Assembly (NCBI RefSeq): GCF_002078015.1 | Contig: NZ_LWBP01000001.1 | Span: 1 to 64,000, forward strand | Direction: 5' to 3' | Source of the DNA: Niastella populi | Lineage (GTDB): Bacteria > Bacteroidota > Bacteroidia > Chitinophagales > Chitinophagaceae | DNA length: 64,000 nt | In this document: positions 35,017-45,400 of the stretch, piece after piece | Layout of the letters: every line of letters starts with the position of its first letter | Position numbering within the stretch: the first letter of the stretch is position 1 | Program-made: the position numbers and the translations under genes | The notes under the pieces: generated by a model | Told to the model about the DNA's origin: nothing | The model's input: only the letters and a program-made list of their open reading frames with translations | The model's database searches: none

Positions 35017-38000
35017 ATGGCAACAGAGTTGAAACCGGCGATCAAAGATGGAATGAGCCAGTCGGAGCGGTATCTCTCATCGCTCGATGCCGGCTATTTT
35101 GGCATCGATGAAAAGAATACCACGGATTTGCTGAAGCTCATTGTCGATCTTTCAGCGCAGTTCAATTACTATAATTTTTCGAACAGGATCGAGGGGAACT
35201 GGAAAGATTTTTTACTGTCGGACCCCGATATCCTTATTGCCCTGTTTTCGGGGCTCGACAGCCGGCATTATACAAATGAATATAAAAAATTGTGCGACAA
35301 CCTGTCGTTGGCAGAGAATGAAACCCTGCTGGCCGAAGGGTTGAAACATATTTTTCATTTTATCCGCGACTTCATTCTGCTTCAACTGGAATATCAGCCG
35401 GTATTTGAAAGGGCTGAAAACCGGCATCCTGCCCGGCACGCCGGTCATCTGCTGCAGCAGCTAAACAAATTACATACCTGGAACCTGGCGGCGGTACAAT
35501 TGTTAGGCGATGAAGTACGCATCGCTTTTGAGCACAGGTACCTGCAACCGGTTAACGATACAAATGACGGCGATACCGGCAACCCTTTCGATCACAACGG
35601 AACCATTCGCGAAAAGGTAATTCTTTCGCTTGCTCACTTCAACAGGCTGGTTACCGGTTTGAATGGAAAATATGCCGCCATTTTACATTCCTGCCGGAAT
35701 TACATAAAAGAACAACGACCCGAAGGAAATATATACGATCCCCATGTGGCCCTTTTAATGTCGTTCCTGCACCTGTATGGGCATTTGCAAAAGCCCGTTA
35801 ACCAGCTGCTGCAAAAACACCTCGATTATTATTACCAGGATATAGTGGGAATGAAACCCCGAAAGGAGATCCCCGATAAAGTACACCTGGTGCTGGAACC
35901 GGATGATACGGCCGATAACTTTTTTTTGAATAAAGGAGAACTGCTGGTTGCGGAAATAGAGGGATCCCGGGAACAATTGCTGTATGCCCTTGAAAATGAT
36001 GTACAGATCTCCGCCGCGCAGATCAGGGAATTGAAAACGATCTTCATCAGCAATGACAATCACCCCGGCGAGCGCGCAGGCGGCGCCGGCGCCGTAAGAG
36101 AGATGCAGGTGTATAAAGGCGACTATGCCGCATGGCAGCCGGCAAACTTTTTAAAAGATGCGGTGTCATCCAAAGCATGGCCGCTGTTGGGTTCGGCGCA
36201 AAGTGAACTGCCTGCCGGGCAAAGAACGATGACCGAAGCCGATACAGGATTGCTGGCTGCATCGCCCCTGTTTTTTGTAGAAGACGGAGAACGCGAATTT
36301 TCGATAAAGTTCTTTATACAGGAACAGGCATTCAGCCGGTTCGAACAGCATGTGGAAGGTTTGGCAAAAGCCACTTCAATAAACCGCGACGTATTGATCC
36401 CTGAACTGCTCAATCAATCGTTCGTTATTGCCATCACCGGTAGCACGGGATGGATAGCCGTCGAAAACTATGTGGTATCCTGTTCATCGGGCGCTGACGC
36501 CGACCGCTTCATTGAAGTAAAATTCAAATTGAACGCAACCGCAGAAGCGGTTGGCATTTATGACAAAAACCTGCATGGGTATGGATTCGACATGGCCTGG
36601 CCGGTTATCCGTTTTTTGCTCAATAACTCCTCTTTTCATCATCCCTACAGCTTTCTCTCTTATTTTATTATAGAACGGGTAACCATAAAGGTGAATGTGG
36701 AAGGATCGAAATTGTTTAAGTTAAAGAACAATCTCGGGGAACTGTATAGTGGATCGCCTTTTCAGCCGTTCGGGCCGGTTCCAGCCATCGGCGCTTACCT
36801 CGATATAAAAAACACCAATATCTTTAACCGGTACACAACCCGGTTCTCCATCAGGATCAACTGGTTCGATCTGCCGAAAGAGGAAGGCGGGTTTGAAACG
36901 TATTACCAGGGATATAACTATCCCTTCACGAACGGGGTGTTCAAAATTCAATTGAACAGCGTTGCTGATGCAAAAGCGGTCGTTTCACCGGAAGAACAAC
37001 AGGAGTTCCGGTTGTTTGAGGATAGAGCGGGGGAAGGTGCGCCACACCTGAGCCGGATAAAGCCCTGTACCACCATTTCGGGCATCGATTTTAAAAAGAT
37101 AAAGTTCGATAATACGCAGGCGCTGCAGCGCGAGTGGGAAACGGCAGCGACATTTTATAAACAGGGGGCGCTGCGGCTTGAACTGTCGGCGCCGCATGAA
37201 GCATTCGGGCATCGGTTGTACCCGCTGGTATTTACCGAAACGGTAATGCACAATGCAAAACGCTTTACCAAAGACCATGCGATACCCAATCAGCCGTATG
37301 TACCCGTTATACGATCCCTTTCAATAGATTACACCCTCGAGCATGCCGAATTCACCAACGGAGGAGCCGGTACGGTGGAAGAAGAGATCATGCTCATTCA
37401 CCTGTATCCTTTCGGGTACCATACGTTCTTTACCGGCAAAAATTCGATCTATAATTATTTTGTACCGCCGCCCGACCAGGAAAGCAATTTGCTCATCGGG
37501 TTAACGGGCCTGGTTCCGGGGCAGGAATTATCGCTTCTTTTCCAGTTGTCGGAGGAAAACTTTCACCACAGCGTGCATGAACCCGAAACCGTTAACTGGA
37601 GTTACCTGGTCAATAACAGGTGGAACCCGGTGCCGGCATCATGGATCATACAGGATACCACCAACAACTTTATCAATACAGGCATTGTGACATTGAAAAT
37701 ACCCGGTGATATAGAGAAGGGGAATACCATCCTGAACCCTGACCTGTACTGGCTGAGGGCTTCTTTGCCCGGGGAAAGTTCGGTGCGTTCAAAAGTGATC
37801 GCCTTGTTTGCCCAGGCCGTTGGCGCCGTTCGCCTGCCCGGGCAGCACCAGTTTCCCGAACATGCGTACACGCTGCCTGCAGGTTCGGTAAAAGCATTTA
37901 AAGGCAAACGGGCGGGTATTAAAGAAGTGCGGCAGTTCTTTCCTTCATTCCACGGGCAGCCCGGGGAAACCGGTTTGCAGTACAATATAAGAGTGAGCGA

Positions 38001-38823
38001 AAGGCTCAGGCATAAACAGCGGTTATCGTCTGCCCTCGATATTACTCAGGCGGTGCTGGATGCTTTTCCGCAGATATTGATGGTGAAATGTTATAACCCC
38101 GGCAATAGCAATGCGGTGATCCCCGGCGTTGACCTGCACCTGGTAGTAATACCCAGGGAGCGAGAAGACGGGGGCTTTATCAGCCAGGAGCCGAGGGTTA
38201 ATTTGTCGCTGTTATATAAAATAAAAAAGTTCGTTGCCCATGCGGTTTCAGGCTTTGTAAAAGTAGAGGTAGGCAACCCGGTGTATGAAAAAATTATGGT
38301 GGTTGCCAGCGTGCGGTTTAAAAATATCAATGGCGTTTATCAAAGCAATGGCTATTACCTGAACCAGATGAATGAGGATATAAAAAAATATATCTCACCC
38401 TGGCTTTATAATGCCAGCCACGATTTTCAGATCGGTTCCGAAATATATGTTGCCGAAATTTTAAACTACCTGCAGAACAGGGAGTACATAGACTATATAA
38501 CGGGTTTTTCCCTGGTGCATTTTTATAAGGTGATGAATAAAATTAGCAAAAGACTGCATGCACAGGTTACCGACACTTCTGTAAACGATGTACACACCAT
38601 CAAAGGGTCGATACCGGGCGCTATCCTCATCCCGGCCCGGGATCACCTGCTGACGGTGATGGATCAGCCGGCGCCGGCAGCAGCCGAACCGTCGGGAATA
38701 GGCCGGTTTACGATCGGCAGCGGCCTGCTGGTGAATCAGTCGCCAGGTAATGAAGAAAGGGAAGCCAATACTGCCGCACAGCTTTCAACGGAGCTGTACG
38801 ATCTTACTATTTATAACGACTAA
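35017..38823 (+). CDS. cis11: Large baseplate wedge protein (gp6/baseplate J-like, Cis11)
   Basis: This 1268-residue protein starts at ATG 35017 (a TTG at 35014 is less likely), 15 bp after the gp25 gene. The N-terminal half resembles long Bacteroidota wedge proteins. The C-terminal region has baseplate J-like segments (GETGLQYNIRVSERLRHKQR, AVLDAFPQILMVKCYNPGNS, VDLHLVVIPRE, VKVEVGNPVYEKIMVVASVR). It should form the wedge ring around the hub. Its size is larger than phage gp6-type proteins and probably includes outward-facing decorations. Confidence 0.88.
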   Translation: MATELKPAIKDGMSQSERYLSSLDAGYFGIDEKNTTDLLKLIVDLSAQFNYYNFSNRIEGNWKDFLLSDPDILIALFSGLDSRHYTNEYKKLCDNLSLAENETLLAEGLKHIFHFIRDFILLQLEYQPVFERAENRHPARHAGHLLQQLNKLHTWNLAAVQLLGDEVRIAFEHRYLQPVNDTNDGDTGNPFDHNGTIREKVILSLAHFNRLVTGLNGKYAAILHSCRNYIKEQRPEGNIYDPHVALLMSFLHLYGHLQKPVNQLLQKHLDYYYQDIVGMKPRKEIPDKVHLVLEPDDTADNFFLNKGELLVAEIEGSREQLLYALENDVQISAAQIRELKTIFISNDNHPGERAGGAGAVREMQVYKGDYAAWQPANFLKDAVSSKAWPLLGSAQSELPAGQRTMTEADTGLLAASPLFFVEDGEREFSIKFFIQEQAFSRFEQHVEGLAKATSINRDVLIPELLNQSFVIAITGSTGWIAVENYVVSCSSGADADRFIEVKFKLNATAEAVGIYDKNLHGYGFDMAWPVIRFLLNNSSFHHPYSFLSYFIIERVTIKVNVEGSKLFKLKNNLGELYSGSPFQPFGPVPAIGAYLDIKNTNIFNRYTTRFSIRINWFDLPKEEGGFETYYQGYNYPFTNGVFKIQLNSVADAKAVVSPEEQQEFRLFEDRAGEGAPHLSRIKPCTTISGIDFKKIKFDNTQALQREWETAATFYKQGALRLELSAPHEAFGHRLYPLVFTETVMHNAKRFTKDHAIPNQPYVPVIRSLSIDYTLEHAEFTNGGAGTVEEEIMLIHLYPFGYHTFFTGKNSIYNYFVPPPDQESNLLIGLTGLVPGQELSLLFQLSEENFHHSVHEPETVNWSYLVNNRWNPVPASWIIQDTTNNFINTGIVTLKIPGDIEKGNTILNPDLYWLRASLPGESSVRSKVIALFAQAVGAVRLPGQHQFPEHAYTLPAGSVKAFKGKRAGIKEVRQFFPSFHGQPGETGLQYNIRVSERLRHKQRLSSALDITQAVLDAFPQILMVKCYNPGNSNAVIPGVDLHLVVIPREREDGGFISQEPRVNLSLLYKIKKFVAHAVSGFVKVEVGNPVYEKIMVVASVRFKNINGVYQSNGYYLNQMNEDIKKYISPWLYNASHDFQIGSEIYVAEILNYLQNREYIDYITGFSLVHFYKVMNKISKRLHAQVTDTSVNDVHTIKGSIPGAILIPARDHLLTVMDQPAPAAAEPSGIGRFTIGSGLLVNQSPGNEEREANTAAQLSTELYDLTIYND

Positions 38824-38835
38824 ATAACCAATACC

Positions 38836-39612
38836 GTGTTTAAAAAGAAAATATACAGCCGCGAAGACCTGAAAAAGTATTTTCGTAACGGCGAAATACC
38901 CACGGAAAATCATTTTGCCAGTCTCATAGATTCAATGCTCAACAAACAGGATGACGGGTTTGCAAAAGACGATGAGAACGGCCTGATCATTGCACCCCGC
39001 GGCAGCTCTACGAAGTTCGTTACTTTATACAGGAGCGTAGATGATCTGAATCCCTTCTTTTCTATGGAAAAAGATGAACGGGAGATGGCCGGTTTGCGTT
39101 TCACGCCTTCCGGTGAGAACAATGAGGAGAACGAAGAGCGGCAAAGTTTCTTTTTTCATGTAAACGGCAGTGCCGGTATAGGTACGCGGTGTAAGGAAGA
39201 ATACAAACTGCAGGTAAACGGTTTCGTTGGCATAGAGGGCAGGGTAGGTACGTATTTGCAGGGGCAGGTGCCGGCCGACGGCAAATGGCATTCGATAATA
39301 GAAGGACTGGACAACTGCCAGGCCTTCGAGCTCATTGCCCGTACCGGGAAAAAAGGCTTTGGCAAATTTGCCATTCTTCATGCCTGGGCGTTGAGCGCAT
39401 TCGGCAGGTCGCGCGGCAGCATCAGGAAGGTGAGTGCCCGTTATGGTTCATTCTGGAACAGGATCGGTATAAGGTGGAAAAGTAAAGGCACGCACGATTA
39501 TGCGCTTCAGTTACGCACCGGCCGTAATTACGGGCAGGATGTGTTTATCTATTATAAAGTAAGCAAATTGTGGGACGACGAAAAGTTCCTTCCGCCGGCA
39601 TATTACTATTAA
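38836..39612 (+). CDS. eCIS-associated protein, possible fibre or baseplate decoration
   Basis: This 258-residue protein starts at GTG 38836 (MFKKKIYSREDLKKYFRNGE). The N-terminus ENHFASLIDSMLNKQDDGF with DDENGLII resembles attachment domains at the head of phage/eCIS tail fibre-like proteins. The central HVNGSAGIGTRCKEEYKLQV segment is a fibre-type GxxxxxxxLxVxG repeat. A jelly-roll-like C-terminus follows. Its location between the two wedge genes fits a peripheral, receptor-contacting or anchoring protein. No enzymatic motif is seen. Confidence 0.55.
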   Translation: MFKKKIYSREDLKKYFRNGEIPTENHFASLIDSMLNKQDDGFAKDDENGLIIAPRGSSTKFVTLYRSVDDLNPFFSMEKDEREMAGLRFTPSGENNEENEERQSFFFHVNGSAGIGTRCKEEYKLQVNGFVGIEGRVGTYLQGQVPADGKWHSIIEGLDNCQAFELIARTGKKGFGKFAILHAWALSAFGRSRGSIRKVSARYGSFWNRIGIRWKSKGTHDYALQLRTGRNYGQDVFIYYKVSKLWDDEKFLPPAYYY

Positions 39613-39638
39613 CCGCATCGCAAAAAACTGTGTAGGGA

Positions 39639-42494
39639 ATGCTTCCTCAACCGCCAAAAAATATTGTGATCGATACAGACAGGAAAGCCCTGGAGCCGGC
39701 GTTGGATTATGCCTTCTTACGAACCAGGGGTATTGAGTTGATACAACAATTTGCGGGAAGCAACTGGAGTGATTTCAACCTGCACGACCCGGGCGTTACC
39801 ATCCTGGAATATTTGTGTTATGCGCTTACTGATGTGGCTTACAGGACCACCTTCCCGATTGCCGATATCCTGGCCGGCCCCGACGGGGTGATTGACCGGG
39901 AAGCGAATTTTTTTTTCCCAAAGGAAGAAGTGCTTTCTTCCGGCGCATTTACCCCTGATGATTACCGGAAGCTGCTGATAGATTCCATCCCGGAATTAGG
40001 CAATGTGTGGCTCGAGCCGGTCACTTCTTCTTATACGGCAACACACAGTAAAGGGATCTATAAAGTAATTATTGAACCGGCTGCGCAAACCGGGAGCAAC
40101 TATAGCGAAGAACGCCTGGTGCGTACTGTAAAGGAACTATTGCAGGCAAACAGGAACATCGGCGAGCATTTCGAGTGCTTCCGGGTATTGCAGCCGCAGC
40201 CTGTTTATATAAAAGCGGAAGTGATCATAGAGAAAAATGCCTTTCCAGAAGGTGTGCTGGCCTCGATCTATGAAGCCGTGGCGCAAACGGTAAACCCCAC
40301 GGTTACGCGATATTCGGAGGCCGAATTGCTGGGCCAGGGATACGCCATAGAAGAGATCTATTCCGGCCCCTTGGCTGAAAATGGGATCATTCCCGACAGT
40401 TCGTTGAAGCCGCGGATAAAAGAACTGGACCCTTTTGTACTGGTAAAAGCCATTTCGGGCATCAAAGGGGTTACCGGTGTTAAAAAGTTATTGCTGTCTA
40501 TCGATGATGCACACTACCATTCGGAAGTACTGCAGTTTGACGACCGGCATTTTCCATTGGTGATCATCGATGACACGCACCCCGATATAATCCTGTATAA
40601 TGATAATTTCCCGCTTTATATCAGGAAACCCGACGTGCTTAAAAAAGAACATGGCATAAACAGGAAACTGAAAACAGCCGGCGTACAAAAAAGAACAGCT
40701 GCTCCTTTACACGGGGTGTATAAAGGTTTGCAAGAATATATTTCCATTCAAACTTTATTTCCGGCCATCTACGGCATCAGTGAAGAAGTTGTACCAGGAA
40801 GCCGCCAGCCCGCGAGGGTGGCGCAAAGCCGCCAGTTGAAAGCGTTCCTGATGTTCTTTGAACAGTTACTGGCCAATTCGCTTTCCCAGTTAGCCAATAT
40901 CAGCCAGCTATTTTCTACAAACACTACGGGGGCCGGCGCTACCTATTATGCCCAGCCTTTGTACAGCGTTCCCGATGCAAAGTATATACTAAATGCGTTT
41001 ACAGCCGAAAGCCCGGGCGTAAGTATGGTTGACTGGGAACGTTTTAAAAACGATCCCGAAAATGCTTTTATCCGTGCGTTACATACATTTATAGAAACCG
41101 ATGCGCAGTATAAAGACCGGAAGAAAAGGGTGTTCGATCATTTACTGGCAAGGTTCAATATTGCCCTGGATAAACACCCGGTTTATATGTATGAGTTTTA
41201 TTATGACAGGGAGAATGCAGATAAACGAACCGACCTGGAGATAGCGTGGAAAGCGGCCATCCTTCAACATCTTCCGGTATTTACCGGCAACAGGATGAAA
41301 GCGGAAAATTATTATGCTTTGCATGAGGATGAAAACACGGAGAACGGGTTTAGAAAGAAGATGTCGCTGTTGCTGCATATCAGGAATGGCGCAAGACGCA
41401 GGTTGAGCGAAGTTCCCGGCCGGTTAAGCCGGCAATTACTGCTTGCGGAAGCTGTTAATGAGAACGATGCGGCAGCGGAACCCCTTACCGTTAACCTGAA
41501 CGAGGAAGTGCTGGATATTTTACCCGGTATAAGCGAGGATTCCCTTACCAGCCACATTACATTTAAGGGGCAAACCGAACAATTGTTTCAATCGGCCATT
41601 GAATTGAATAACTACAGGATGGTGCCTGCGCGGTCGACCGCAACGGGCGAACAGGTATTGTTGTTTAAGCATCCGGCCGGTACAGGGTGGAGCAGGATAA
41701 GCAAACATGCAAGTGAATACGAGGCGGTACGGGCGCTGAAAAATACGGTGCGGTTCTTTAAAGAACTGAGTATCGAAAGCGAGGGATTTTATGTGCTGGA
41801 GCACCTGCTGCTGAAACCACCGGTTACGGCGCCGCAATACGGGTTTACATTTGCCGATACCGAAAATAATCCGTTGATACAACAATGGCAGGCGCAGCCA
41901 TTTGAAGAAAGGGAAGCAACGGTAAATGAACTGCTGACGATAGCGGCAAACTATTCAAACGACAATTATGAAACAACGGCCAACCGGTTACAGGACCTTT
42001 GCCTTTTTTACAACGATAAAAGGTGTGGCGCACCTGAACATGCGGCGGAAGAGAGGTGGGCCACACCTGCCTTTGTGCGGCCCGGTAAAGAAGCGATAGA
42101 ACATCTTATCGATAACCTGGTGAAGTTTGCCCGGCGGCCAACCGATTTTTATCCTTCGTTTGAGTATACGGTACAGTTGACCGATGGCGCCGGAATAGCG
42201 GAAGACTTTTTTAGTTTTCGCATGACCATCGTTTTACCGGCGTGGCCCGCGCGTTTTCAGGATAAAGGTTTCCGTGAAATGGCAGCGGCGCTGTTCAGGG
42301 AAGAATGCCCTGCCCACATGCGGGTGTCGTTCCTGTGGTTATCGCTTGCTCAACTGAAAATATTCGATGGCCTTTACTTCAACTGGCTGCAGGCGTTACA
42401 AACCGACCCCGATAGCGCAGGTACCCGGTCGCATGCGCAGGAACTTACCCGGTTCCTGATAGCCAATGGCGCACCCTGGCATGGCAATATATGA
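39639..42494 (+). CDS. Second baseplate wedge protein (Cis12-like)
   Basis: This 951-residue protein has the N-terminal wedge signature SNWSDFNLHDPGVTILEYLC and YALTDVAYRT, as found at the start of baseplate J/gp7-like proteins, followed by a long alpha/beta body without enzymatic motifs (SDNYETT-like helical region near 780, LPAWPARFQDKGFREMAAAL near 905). It overlaps the tape-measure start by ATGA (42491-42494). It probably pairs with the 1268-residue protein to form the heteromeric wedge. Confidence 0.8.
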   Translation: MLPQPPKNIVIDTDRKALEPALDYAFLRTRGIELIQQFAGSNWSDFNLHDPGVTILEYLCYALTDVAYRTTFPIADILAGPDGVIDREANFFFPKEEVLSSGAFTPDDYRKLLIDSIPELGNVWLEPVTSSYTATHSKGIYKVIIEPAAQTGSNYSEERLVRTVKELLQANRNIGEHFECFRVLQPQPVYIKAEVIIEKNAFPEGVLASIYEAVAQTVNPTVTRYSEAELLGQGYAIEEIYSGPLAENGIIPDSSLKPRIKELDPFVLVKAISGIKGVTGVKKLLLSIDDAHYHSEVLQFDDRHFPLVIIDDTHPDIILYNDNFPLYIRKPDVLKKEHGINRKLKTAGVQKRTAAPLHGVYKGLQEYISIQTLFPAIYGISEEVVPGSRQPARVAQSRQLKAFLMFFEQLLANSLSQLANISQLFSTNTTGAGATYYAQPLYSVPDAKYILNAFTAESPGVSMVDWERFKNDPENAFIRALHTFIETDAQYKDRKKRVFDHLLARFNIALDKHPVYMYEFYYDRENADKRTDLEIAWKAAILQHLPVFTGNRMKAENYYALHEDENTENGFRKKMSLLLHIRNGARRRLSEVPGRLSRQLLLAEAVNENDAAAEPLTVNLNEEVLDILPGISEDSLTSHITFKGQTEQLFQSAIELNNYRMVPARSTATGEQVLLFKHPAGTGWSRISKHASEYEAVRALKNTVRFFKELSIESEGFYVLEHLLLKPPVTAPQYGFTFADTENNPLIQQWQAQPFEEREATVNELLTIAANYSNDNYETTANRLQDLCLFYNDKRCGAPEHAAEERWATPAFVRPGKEAIEHLIDNLVKFARRPTDFYPSFEYTVQLTDGAGIAEDFFSFRMTIVLPAWPARFQDKGFREMAAALFREECPAHMRVSFLWLSLAQLKIFDGLYFNWLQALQTDPDSAGTRSHAQELTRFLIANGAPWHGNI

Positions 42495-45400
42495 GCAACC
42501 AGTACTTTTCCATACAACAGTTGGGCTTTGCTATTGGCTTTTCATCGAAAGAGAAAGGCTACGAGCTGCAAAACAGGATCAGCCGTTTATACCATCAACA
42601 GCTTCATGCATTGTTGCAAAGCTTTTTTTATAGAACGGTTCCGGAGGATGTGCTTATCAGGAAAGACAGCCTGTTGCTCGACCTGGGCAGGCTGTCGTAC
42701 AACGAACTGGAAACCGAATTGCCAAAGCGTTTGGAAAAAGCGCTGGCGGAGCAGTTCGCGGTGTTTCTGCTAAATGACAACAATGGGCAGCCGGCCGCCG
42801 GCGGGTTTGAAAGTTTGCCTGCGGCCGGCGGATATGAATCTTTACTGGAATATTTTTTAACGACCGGAACGCTTCCCTGGCAGGCTTCCGTGCATCCGCA
42901 CCTGACGTGGCAGGTGATGCTGCAGGAGCTTTATAAGCGGCAACGGGATGCACTGGGCCGCCTGTTATGTAAACTGGGCCGTTTGCCGGCAGTGCGGGTG
43001 AGGCTGGCTTTTCAGTCGGCCGCAGAAGATCTGCAACAAATAATTACGGCTGCAGAGCCGGTGGAAGCGCCGTTCATACTCGCTTACAAAAAGAAAATGG
43101 AGGCCATACAGCAGGAAAAACAATTGGTAAGGTCAGATGCAGTGGGGTTCAGACAGGCGATCGCTTATTTTATACTTACTTACCTGTTTGAAGAAAAAGA
43201 GAGCCTGTTCAGCAAAAAGGCGTTCATTAAAAGCGTTTTGTACCAGATGGCTGCACATTACAATATTTCCTTTACCGGCCTGCTGCAGGTGTTGTACGAT
43301 GCATTGCCGGCAGCGGTCACTGCTGCCCGGTCGACCGGTTCGCTGTTTGGGTTGATACAGGCACTTTTTATGGAAAGCCGGTCTTCGATCATACAGGCTG
43401 AATATACAGGTAATGATGCCAGTGAGCATACGCCTTCTGCAGCCGGCGCGCTGGCCCTGGTTGAATATTTTTTAGTTACCGGCCGGCTGCCGAAGCAGGC
43501 AACAGCGAAAGGCGCTTTCACCTGGCAGGCAGTTTTGGATGAATTGTATGAACGCGACCGCGATGGCCTGAACCTATTGCTGCGCAGGTTAGGCCGTGAA
43601 CATCCTGTACGCAAAAGACTGGCTTACCAGTTAACGGAAGAAGCGCTGCAAAAAGTGTTCGAGGTGCTTGAGCCGGTAGAAGCGCCGTTTATAATCGTGT
43701 ATAAAAAAAATATTGTAGAAGTTCAGTACGACAAACAGTTGGTAATGGCTGCCGGCACCGATCTCAGGCGGGCCGTTTCTTTTTTTATTCTCACGTATCT
43801 GCTTGAAGAAAGGGAAAGTATATTCAGCAAAAGGATGTTCATTAAAAGTGTATTGCGCCAGATGGCCGGTCATTACAATGTTTCTTTTCCCGATCTGCTG
43901 GCAGTTTTATATGAAGCCGTGCCGGCGGAAAACATAACCGGTTCGCAGCAGGCGTCATTTTTTCAAACGATCCGGGATATTTACCGGGAAGAGCAGTTTG
44001 CCCCCGGCTCGCGCGGGGTAACTGCATCGGGTACCTTTTCTACCCGCGTTAACCGTTCGATCGCTGATGCACTGCATTACTTTTTGCAACATGGCGCGAT
44101 GCCGTGGTGGGTAAAAGAAAAGAACGGGCAGGCGCCCGGCACCCTGCTTCAACAGTTGTATACGCATTCGGTTGAAGATGCGCTGCAATTATTGAAAAGC
44201 GCCGGCATGCAGCAGCGATCGAAACAGCGGTTCGTATGGCAGTTCCCCGAGCCGCTTTTGTATAAAGTGTTCAGTCATTTGCCCGGATGGAACGGGGCGA
44301 TGGCAATTGTTGAGCTCACCATTCAGTTTATTGAAGCCATACCTGCGTTGCGGCGCATTAGCTGGCAATCGCTGAAGTATGCAATGCTCGATGCGGTATG
44401 GAGCAGTTATATAAAACAGGGGTATAATGCATTTAATGAAACTCATTTTTACCAGCTCGTGCTTGAACACCTGGCATATGTAACAACGATTGACAGACTG
44501 GAGATCGGCGATCTTTTTCGTGAGGCCATCGGCCGGGAAAGCGCAGCGTTGATAAATGCGGGAAGCGATGAAACACTCAGGCGCTTCGGTCGGGCGATCG
44601 ACTTATTTAGTGCAGGCAATACAGTTACAGCAGCAGGGGCCGCCGGCCGTATCCGGCACGACCAATTGGATCCCCTGTTGCGGTCATATGCAGGTACAGC
44701 GGCCGCTGTATCTGGTAGAGACCGGCTACAACAGGTAATCGGTCTCCTCGAATATTATCTAACCTGGAATCGTTTTCCCGACAGGTTGCTTACGGGAAGC
44801 AGGCAGGAGCAGGACAACCTGCTGGAAGCTATGCTGTTGTTGTTGTATCATGAAAACCGGGAAGGGCTCAAACGGGTGCTTCAGAGCGATAAGCATTCAG
44901 CTACTGCCAGGATGCGCCTTCATCATTTGTTTACTTCAGGCAAAGGCGGTGAGTTTAAACAGGCAAGCCTCTTTTTAGATGCGTATATGGAAAAAGATGC
45001 GCTGCAGTATATAAAGGAAATGGCCGGCAACCGGTCAATTGCCAGTGAAGCCGGGTTCAATCACCTGCTTGAAAAAGCAAAAGCCGGAATGGGGGAGGGA
45101 ATGGCAACACTTTTAAGGGACCTGCTACGTAAAATAAAGGCCGGTATCAATCTGCCTGCTGTTGATAAAGAAATAATGCAAATGCTACAGGTGCCGGAGC
45201 GGCGCCTGCAACAACGGGCAGATGAAGAGGTGCAGAAAAAACAACAGGAAGCGGCAGCCCGCAAAAAAGAGGAAGAAACGAACAAAGCGCTACAACGGCA
45301 ATTACAGCAGGAATTACAAATGCAAAAGGAAGCCCGGCAAAAGCAACCGATGCTTTCAAACAAGACGGAGCAGTTATATGTTACCAATGCCGGACTGGTA